A stretch of DNA of 64,000 bases from Hydrangea macrophylla (lineage: Eukaryota > Streptophyta > Magnoliopsida > Cornales > Hydrangeaceae), in assembly GCA_033977485.1 (NCBI GenBank), contig CM066993.1:33024501-33088500 (forward strand). The letters are read 5' to 3'. This document shows positions 56,826-64,000 of the stretch, in pieces. The position numbers and the translations under genes were made by a program. The notes beneath the pieces are model-generated. The model worked only from the letters and a program-made list of their open reading frames with translations, was not told where the DNA came from and searched no databases. Numbering within the stretch: position 1 is the stretch's first letter; each line of letters begins with the position of its first letter.

Positions 56826-56830
56826 CAATC

Positions 56831-57575
56831 ATACCCTTATAGAAGATAATACCCCCACATAATTTTCAATTAGCAAGATATCATCCACATATTGTACTAA
56901 GAACACCACCACGCTTCCATCATGTCTCTTGTACACACAGGATTCATCCACACATTAATCAAAACAAAAAGACTTGATTGCATGATCAAAGCGGATATTC
57001 CAAGACCTAGATGCATGCTTAAGTCCATAAACGGACTTTTTAAGCTTGCACAACATGTGTTCTTCGCCCTTTGCGATGAACCCGTTTGGTTATACCATAT
57101 AGATGCACTCATCAAGATTCTCATTAAGAAATGTTGTCTTGACATCCATTTGCCAAATTTTATAATCGAAATGTGCAGTAATAGATAAGAGAATCTGGAT
57201 AGACTTTAGCATGGCCACCAGTGAAAAAGATTCCTCATAATCGATTCCTTCTTTTTGAGTGAACACTTTCGCAACAAGCCTTGCTTTAAAGGTTTCCACC
57301 TTACCGTCTGCTCCTCTCTTCTTCTTATAGATCCACTTGCATCCAATGGGTTTTATTTCATTCGGTGGATCTACAAGATCCCAAACTTCATTGGAGTACA
57401 TAGACTCCATTTCAGACTTTATAGCCTTTTGCCCAAGATCTGCATCTTTATCTTGGAGTGCTTCATTGTAGTTACAGGGATCAGTACCTTGTTCATCAGG
57501 GACTCGGTCATAAGACTTTTCCAAGAACATATACGGATCAGGTTGAATAATAACCCTCCCACTACGACGAGGCAC
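56831..57575 (-). pseudogene. Minus-strand copia reverse transcriptase, 5' part
   Basis: The frame from 57575 gives [40 protein letters not shown] and QMDVKTTFLNENLDECIYMV. After breaks it gives [20 protein letters not shown] and [13 protein letters not shown], with the YVDD site intact. It stops at the chromovirus insertion and continues at 39141. Stops lie near 57090 and 56955. Confidence 0.85.
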
Positions 57576-57584
57576 AACTCGTGT

Positions 57585-58327
57585 CTATGTATCACTGATA
57601 TTTTGTTGTGACGATTCTGAACCTAATACACCATTATCTATACATTGTACTAGTTTAGGAACCTGCGTGTTAATGGTTGGTTCGAGATCTACACAAGTTT
57701 TAGTAATCCTCCCACTACGACGTGGTAATGGAATATCGATAAGTCTTTCTTGTGGTGTTTCTTCTCGTACCATTGGTATTGAAGAAGTATGTGTCGGTGT
57801 CTCTCCTCTCATTTCCTCTAGAATAATAGAGCTTCTGGGCTTGTGGTCCATAACATAGTCCTCTTCTAAGAATGTGGCATTGGTGCTAGCAATAACCTTC
57901 TGATCCTTAGGACTATAAAATAGACCACCTTTAGTTCCTCTTGGATACCCAACAAAGAAACATACTGCTATTCTCAATTCCAACTTTAATTCGTTCCCTT
58001 CAACACATGTACTGGACTACCCCAGATTCAAACATGCCGATGACTAGGCTTTCGTCCAATCTATAATTCCGTGGGAGTAGTAGGTTCTGACTTAGATGGT
58101 ACCAAGTTTAGAATGTATACAGCTGTCTCTAATGCATGTCCCTAAAAGGAAATTGGTAAATCTGAATAACTCATCATAGATCTTAACATGTCCATGAGAG
58201 TCTTGTTCCTTTTTTCTGTAACACCGTTCTACTGAGGCATACAGGGTGCATACAACTGGGATATAATTCCTAGCTCCAATAAGTATTCCCTAAACTCTCC
58301 CAAGAGGTACTCTCCACCACGATCAAA
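57585..58327 (-). pseudogene. Minus-strand copia integrase core to linker
   Basis: From 58327 downward: FDRGGEYLLGEFREYLLELG, ISQLYAPCMPQ-stop-NGV and DLPISF-stop-GHALETAVYIL, then the linker frame FFVGYPRGTKGGLFYSPKDQ to EEDYVMDHKPRSSI. The second catalytic Asp is kept (DRGGEY), unlike in the plus-strand array. Several stops and shifts. Confidence 0.82.
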
Positions 58328-59150
58328 TCATAGTGTCTTGATACATTTACCTAGACGCTTCTCTATTTCAGCCTTGAAGTCTTTGAATTTCTCAAAGCAT
58401 TCAGACTTATGCCGCAACAAATAAATGTACCCATACCTTGAGTAATCATCGATGAAAGTGACAAAGTACTCAAATCCCTCTCTTGCTTGGACAGTCATAG
58501 GACCACACAAATTAGAGTGAACCAGTTCCAACAGCTCTTTTGCTCTATAGCCCTTAGCCGAGAATGACCTCTTGGTCATTTTACCTTCCAAGCAGGATTC
58601 ACAGACTGGAAGTGCCTCCACTTCCAATGAGCCAAGTGGCCCATTTTGAACCAGTCTTTGAATCATTTTCAAATTAATATGTCCAGGGCATAAGTGCCAA
58701 AGATGTGTTTGGTTCATCCTCGAAGGTTCTTTTCTCTTAAATGGAAAACTATTTGTGTTATTCAATTCATTAAGTTGCAGTGTAGGAGAGACGGGATTTA
58801 TAATATAAAGATCATCCACCAATTGACCAGAACAAATAAAACATTTATTTTCTTTAATAACTACTATTTTATTAAAATGAATTGAAAATCCATTTTTTAC
58901 TAAACTAGAAATTGAAACTAAATTCCTTCTTATAGAAGGTACAAAAAGGCAATTTCTTAATATTAAAATCCTATCTCTACCAAAACTAAGATGTAGATCT
59001 CCTACTGCAACTGCTGCTACTCTCGTAGCATTTCCCATATATAGATAAACCTTTTCGTCACTGAGCTGCTTGGTTCCCTAGAACCCCTGCAAAGAATTGC
59101 ATACATGACCAGTGGCTCCCGTATCTACACACCAGGTACCAGTAGATCGG
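58328..59150 (-). pseudogene. Minus-strand copia protease and integrase N-part
   Basis: Protease remnant near 59140 (WCVDTGATGHVCN with the active DTG), then LRNCLFVPSIRRNLVSISSL. The integrase zinc finger is HLWHLCPGHINLKMIQRLVQ to [14 protein letters not shown], and the core start ELVHSNLCGP has Asn where the first catalytic Asp is expected. FVTFIDDYSRYGYIYLLRHK follows. A stop falls before FDRGGEY. Confidence 0.85.
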
Positions 59151-59428
59151 ACCGCTAAACACGATTCAATAACTAGTAAATGAGATTTACCTTGATTGTT
59201 CTGTTTGACGAGTTAAATCGGACATTACTTCTTGCAGTGTCCTGGCTACATGCAAACAAAATATTTTCCTTTAGGCTTTCTCGGTTGTCCTCTTGGCCTT
59301 TGGATTGACAGAGGACCCGAGGCCTTCTTTTGAGCCATTTTCATTTTCTTCTTGCCTTTTGGCTTTGAAGCAGAACATTTCTCAAACACAAGAGCACTCC
59401 CTGATTTTCTATTAAAACCCTCAACTAC

Positions 59429-60005
59429 CTAGAGTTCTTTAAGCAATTCTGCCAAAGTATATTTAAATTTATTCATGTTGTAATTGAGGCGCAATTGCTT
59501 AAAAGACTCTGGCAGTGATTGGAGTATGATATCGACCTGGGTTTCCCTGTCGATTTCAGCTCCAAGGATCTCTAGTTCATTAAGAAGAGATATCATCTTA
59601 AGAACATGATCCCTAATAGGCGTCCCCTCAACCATGGTTGTGTTCATCAAGTCTCTCATGGCAACCTGCCTAGCAGCACGACTTTGATCCCCGAACATCT
59701 CTCGAAGTCTCTCCATCATGTCATAGGCACTGGTTATTGACTGTTGCTGATGTTGCAGAACATTCGACATGGATGCCAAAAATGTAACATCACGCCATCT
59801 CATCAGCCTTGACCCATTTCTTGTAAGCCTATGTTTCCTCAGTGGTTGCCCCCTCACCAGGTTGTTTAGGACATTCTTGAGTAAGCACAAACTTGTACTC
59901 TTTACCAGTTAACACAATAACCAAATTCCTTTTCCAGTCTATATAGTTTGGTCTAGTAAGTTTATTTTCTTTAAGTATAACAACAAGTGGATTGAAAGTA
60001 CCCAT
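59429..60005 (-). pseudogene. Minus-strand copia gag
   Basis: ATG at 60005 opens MGTFNPLVVILKENKLTRPN, then YIDWKRNLVIVLTGKEYKFV; a stop follows near 59845. The frame continues SRLMRWRDVTFLASMSNVLQ, RAARQVAMRDLMNTTMVEGT and QVDIILQSLPESFKQLRLNY. It is clearly homologous to the plus-strand copia gag (5427 onward). The zinc-knuckle region (about 59200-59260) is decayed. Confidence 0.85.
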
Positions 60006-61272
60006 TTAAAAGCCTGAGAATCACATAACATAAATAATTACGTTTACGCAAAAATTACTATGGATTCGAGTTGAAAATATTGGTTCCCTCTACCATATTT
60101 GAAAGGAATCCGCCAGTAACCTGATACACCGTGAATAGTATGACTCGATGGGAAACCATGTACTATCTATCATTTGTTTAGATAGGCAATTGCCTTTTAA
60201 TTTTACTATCCAGGCAATGTACCTTGCTTTGTAAAATTAAGCTACTGACTTGCTTTGGTCCTATAAATAATAACAGTGACTCAGATGGAGAGGATATTAT
60301 TACTTATAGCTAAGTGTATACCATGACTTAATTCTAGGTTAAGAGTTCTGTGAGGAACACCTCTGATGGAGAGGTGACCCATACTAACAATCACCCAAAG
60401 CATTCTTTTAAAGAAGTTTGTACTGATGATTTCATGATCAACTGCATCCGATGGGGAGGATGGCACTAGAGCCAGCACACAAAATTAATCATATCATCTA
60501 CAAACCAATGATGGAGACCATGGGATTTATACTTGGTAAATTCCCTCTCCCACTTAGAATTTAAGAAAATATTTGAGTGTTATGATTTTTAGAAAAACTT
60601 TTAATTTAATTAATAAAAAATAATAGAATACTTGACAAGATTTGTCCATCCTTACTTGTCAAACACACACGTGTAGATAATAAAATTATTTTATTCTCAT
60701 GATTTAAGAAAATAAGTACTTATGTTTTCAAAATATGGAATTAGTCTTATTTTTAAATACACATGTAGTTTTCCATCATTTTAAATTAATATAAATTAAA
60801 CATGCAACTAGACATCTGAAATAGGTCTAGAAATAATTATCCAAGTTGTCATATTCATTAAACATAAAACAATAATAATCATTCAATCACACATAAATAA
60901 GGAAACCACAATAAAATTGGAATCCCACTATTATTGTCAAGTTGCAACTCTTGTGAAGAAATCTTCATTGAACCCGATTAGCTCTATGTTGCCACTACGC
61001 ACGGGGTCCAATCTACCATCAGCAACTGTCTTCCAGAACTATTTTTTGAAACAATCTTCTAAAACTGCCTTCTAAAACTACTTCTAGATCACTTTCGAAA
61101 ATTGCTTGTAAAGTTGCTCTCACGAACCATCTTCACGGATTTACTTGAGATATATTACATAAACCCTATGCCTCCATGAAGGAGTTTGCATGCTATTTAT
61201 TTGCAATAAATTAACCACGTATCAATCAAGCGTGGGATCCAATACATACAAATCCTATGCCTCCATAAAATA
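60006..61272 (-). other. Minus-strand copia leader
   Basis: No ORF. It contains three copies of a hairpin-forming word around CTGATGGAGAGG; the best is CACCTCT GATGG AGAGGTG at 60358-60376, with another near 60445. These correspond in position to the ACAC-loop hairpins of the plus-strand copia leader. Neither primer site nor 5' LTR is reached before the CACTA-type end at 61273, so the transposon probably split this leader. Confidence 0.6.
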
Positions 61273-61287
61273 CACTACAAGGAAAAA

Positions 61288-61670
61288 GGCTATTTATGTC
61301 ACTTTTAAAATTGTATTTATGTCACTTTTAATTCGAGTGACATAATTATTTCTTGCATGAGCTTTTTATGTCACTTTTTTAGTATTTATGTCACTTTTTT
61401 AAAAAGTGACATAAATAATTGATTATTTATGTCATTGTTTAAAAAAAGTGACATAAATAATAAAGTATTTATGTCATTTTTTAAAAAAGTGACATAAATA
61501 GTAATGTATTTATGTCACTTTTTAAAAAGTGACATAAATAAAAATGCGGTGGCATTTTTGTAAATAAAATCTTTGATTATTATGTCACTTTACTACAAAG
61601 TGACATAAATAATAAAAATAGTATACACTTTATGCAGGTTTTACCCAAAAGTGACATAAAAGAAAGTTTG
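61288..61670. repeat. Subterminal direct and inverted repeats of CACTA element
   Basis: About fourteen copies of ATTTATGTCACTTTT or its complement. Several pair as hairpins such as TATGTCACTTT and AAAGTGACATA separated by a few bases (61386, 61430, 61470, 61505, 61580). Such arrays are transposase binding sites in EnSpm-type elements. Confidence 0.8.
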
Positions 61671-61679
61671 GCGCTCACA

Positions 61680-61928
61680 AATTCGCTGCATTTTAACCCT
61701 TCCCTCCAAGATCTCCCTTCCATACAAACCTTTCCCTCCCATCCCTTCCCTCCCATCCCATCCCTTCCCCATCGGTCTCCACTACACGCATCGCTCACCG
61801 CCACACCGCTCAACCACCGTCGCCTCCCTTCCAGAACGCCGCCGTCGCTGGCTTCTCCTCCTCTCAACCGCCGCTGCCACCTCTGAAACCTCTCAGCCGC
61901 CGCCGCCCCGTGTTCCTCCTCTCCAAGG

Positions 61929-61975
<47 letters not shown>

Positions 61976-62300
61976 CTCTGTTCATCATATACATTCAGAT
62001 ACATGTACCCTACCGACTCGGCTATCTCAGATCTACTACCCATCCCCCTTCTCTCCTAAACCCAACTTACTCTCTCTAAATCCCCAATTTCAGTGAGCTG
62101 TGTCAGTAGGGAGGCAACCCAGAAACGGAAAGATTGGCGATAGAGGTATGTCTACTTGGATGGATGTGGTTTAAAACAAGTTGTTGTAGCTGTATTTCTT
62201 GTTCTAGAAGTGTTTGATTGAATATATATATATATATTTTCCAGTATTTGGAGCGAAGAGAATGTGAGTACGATCAGAACACTCTTGTAAACTTTTACAA
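61680..62300 (+). other. Pyrimidine-rich region after CACTA end
   Basis: A C/T-rich stretch (61700-61980) includes a CT microsatellite at about 61930-61972. GAGGTATGTCT at 62136 and ACAAGGTGAGGAATG near 62300 look like splice donors. The opposing ORFs over 61580-61886 are low-complexity and unconvincing. It may be leader exons of a transposon gene. Confidence 0.35.
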
Positions 62301-63023
62301 GGTGAGGAATGGTAAATTATTTGAGTCTCATGCCTGAAATTTTCAATGGTGAACCTAATGGGTTTGTCACTTATTTATTTATTTATTTATTTTTACCCTC
62401 TGTCATGCTCACCTGCTAGAATTCTATGACCAAGTTATATGGAATTTTCAATGAGCCAAAGACTAACAGCAAGAGGGGAAGCTTTAAAATTTATTTTGTA
62501 TATGTCCATTAATTAATATGTAAATATTTTTATACATACTTAATTTCTTAAATCGTTAATTATAATCATATTTTCATTTCAATCCCAGTTTATCACTTGT
62601 ATTAGAAGAAGCGCTATGAATCATATAGAGATCTTTTAATTACGAAGTATAGAAGGCTTAATGTGAATTGATGCAAAAATTAGTAGAAAGATTAAATATA
62701 TGCATCCTTTACGATTAAATACAATGACATATGTTATGTGTTTTTCAACAGGAATTAGACCATCTCCAAAGGAGATGTCAAAACTCCCACATCAAATGAC
62801 TCATTTGATGCACAAAAACACATTTGCTGCATGAATAAAATTTCTGCACTCCAAAGGATGCACCAAATGTTGATTATTTTAATGTATATATACTTTTTGC
62901 TTGTTTTTATCTTCAAACTTCTTTTTATCACTTTTATGCCCTATATTTATAGTTATTTGCGGTTTTTTAAAAAATAAATTTTCTTTTAAAATTCAATTTT
63001 TTAAATTCCCGCTTAAAATCATA
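62301..63023. other. AT-rich region with possible Harbinger-type terminus
   Basis: An (ATTT)n run lies at about 62375-62393. At 62755 TTA precedes GACCATCTCCAAAGGAGATG, which resembles PIF/Harbinger or MITE termini with a TWA target. The word CTCCAAAGG recurs at about 62852. No ORF. Weak evidence. Confidence 0.3.
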
Positions 63024-63430
63024 TTTCACTAAACTATGAGAATTTTCTCAGTAAACATTGAGGATTTCTCAGTAAACATTGAGAATTTCTCAGTAAATAT
63101 GAGAATTTTCTCATATTATATGAGAAATGTTTCACTAAACTATGAGAATTTTCTTAGTAAACATTGAAGATTTCTCAGTAAACATTGAGAATTTCTCAGT
63201 AAACATTGAGGATTTTCTCATATTATATGAGAAACGTTTCACTAAACTATGAGAATTTTCTCAGTAAACATTGATGATTTCTCAGTAAACATTGAGAATT
63301 TCTCAGTAAATATGAGAATTTTCTCATATTATATGAGAATTGTTTCACTAAACTATGAGAATTTTCTCAGTAAACATTGAAGATTTCTCAGTAAACATTG
63401 AGAATTTCTCAGTAAACATTGAGGATTTTC
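63024..63430. repeat. Higher-order minisatellite, four 106-107-bp units
   Basis: Units start at 63024, 63130, 63237 and 63343 with TTTCACTAAACTATGAGAAT. Each holds three or four short monomers of the type CTCAGTAAACATTGAGAATT. Units 1 and 3 share one variant (AGTAAATATGAG) and units 2 and 4 another (AACATTGAGGATT), so the true repeat is a dimer of about 213 bp. Confidence 0.9.
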
Positions 63431-63439
63431 TTTATTAGT

Positions 63440-63601
63440 AAAACTGGTACCTCGTTTCTCTTTTTCGGTCTCGGGTTGGACAATCTCAGGTTGGACACTC
63501 ATTTGAGATGAATTCTCAGGGAATTGAGAATATTGTGTACCATAAAATTGATTGGGAAAATTGTTATTCATGTTGGGATCTATGTTGGAACTGAGATACA
63601 C
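63440..63601 (-). pseudogene. N-terminal fragment of a MYB/SANT-like protein
   Basis: On the minus strand an ATG at 63601 starts MYLSSNIDPNMNNNFPNQFY, then SQFPENSSQMSVQPEIVQPE and KRGTSFTNKE. The frame then runs into minisatellite translation. The Asn/Gln/Pro-rich start followed by RGxSFT resembles N-termini of plant MYB/SANT-like proteins linked to Harbinger elements. This is recalled similarity only; the domain itself is absent. Confidence 0.35.
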
Positions 63602-63809
63602 TTTTTTTGGTTTTTTTTTTTTTTGCTTGGATTGGGGCTAAGATACATAATCTGGACAAACTGTTTTTGTTTTTTTTTTTGCTTGGAATGGGGCTGAGAT
63701 ACCAATCTGGACAAACTGTTTTTTCTTTATAGGCAAAATTCCATCCAAATGGAAAAAAAAAAAAAAAAAAAAGAACCATTGGGCAGCTAGCTTGGATTAA
63801 TGTATCCAT

Positions 63810-63853
<44 letters not shown>

Positions 63854-64000
63854 AAATCACACCCACACCCAGATTAATGTATCCATGTTCTCTCTTTTAA
63901 AGACCCACTTCCTATATCCCCAATTAAATTTACTGAACTTCTTAAACCCCCATATCTCTCTCTCTCTCTCTGGAATCATCAAAACCAAAGTATTGGGGAT
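63600..64000. repeat. Microsatellites and short direct repeats at window end
   Basis: Two copies of a 56-bp word around GGGGCTAAGATAC and TCTGGACAAACTG (about 63628 and 63681). (TC)21 at 63812-63853. A 24-bp direct repeat, GATTAATGTATCCATGTTCT plus TCTC (63795 and 63872), brackets the TC run. Confidence 0.8.

Larger units (their letters stand above)
61273..64000 (+). mobile_element. CACTA (CMC/EnSpm)-type transposon, one end
   Basis: The terminus CACTACAAGGAAAAAGGC matches the classic CACTACAAGAAAA end. It is followed by dense subterminal repeats of TATTTATGTCACTTTTT in both orientations (61288-61670). A pyrimidine-rich stretch follows that looks like the 5' untranslated part of a transposon gene. 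The other end and any transposase lie beyond the window, and the 3-bp target duplication cannot be checked. Confidence 0.75.

Noticed and set aside
1..64000. Endogenous pararetrovirus or other plant viral insertion
   Set aside because: All reverse transcriptases have copia or gypsy order with integrase, LTRs and tRNA primer sites; no movement or coat protein motifs seen.
1..64000. tRNA or rRNA genes
   Set aside because: The only tRNA-like matches are 12-18-bp primer sites next to LTRs; no cloverleaf or rRNA sequence noticed by eye.

Overview
The window reads as intergenic heterochromatin of a flowering plant with a large, repeat-rich nuclear genome. Every substantial coding stretch is a transposable-element protein, and I see no convincing host gene, rRNA, tRNA or organelle DNA. 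The plant LTR lineages (Tork-like Ty1/copia, Tekay-like chromovirus with chromodomain, Tat and Athila-type Ty3/gypsy, Sirevirus-type solo LTR), a CACTA end and plant mobile-domain sequence support a land plant. The species cannot be named from this.

Layout, left to right. 1-10848: a tandem Ty1/copia array (partial interior, shared LTR, full interior, LTR). It sits in the 5' LTR of a decayed chromovirus (10849-16361). That chromovirus is itself inserted in the gag of an old Tat-type element, whose broken pol runs to about 22320. 22320-30779: the Tat 3' region, carrying a Sirevirus-type solo LTR with exact target duplications (22766-24074), an Athila-type LTR on the minus strand (about 24202-25734) and decayed minus-strand genes including a plant mobile domain (PMD). 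30780-36890: 3.3-kb LTR, primer site, leader and gag of a second, different Tat element.

36891-61272: a minus-strand Ty1/copia element split at 39141/56826 by a complete minus-strand Tekay-type chromovirus (39142-56825, target duplication CAATC). The 5' LTR of that chromovirus was in turn split by a young, non-autonomous Athila-type element on the plus strand (49621-56759, target duplication AAGTT). The copia leader ends where a CACTA-type terminus starts (61273), and this DNA, with a possible nested Harbinger-type fragment and minisatellites, runs to the window end. LTR divergence counted by eye (about 4 differences in 1616 bp for the innermost element, about 20 in 2227 bp for the chromovirus) agrees with the nesting order.

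Most notable. (1) Clusters of short palindromes lie just upstream of the TATA box, and often again downstream, in LTRs of unrelated families: TTCGATCGATCGAA, CAATCGATTG, CAGTCGACTG, GACCGGTC. (2) The chromovirus carries an accessory acidic ORF between its 5' LTR and gag, with a splice-acceptor-like site directly before its ATG and a hand-counted excess of synonymous change between diverged copies. (3) A young element with no pol keeps an intact 563-aa ORF of unknown function.
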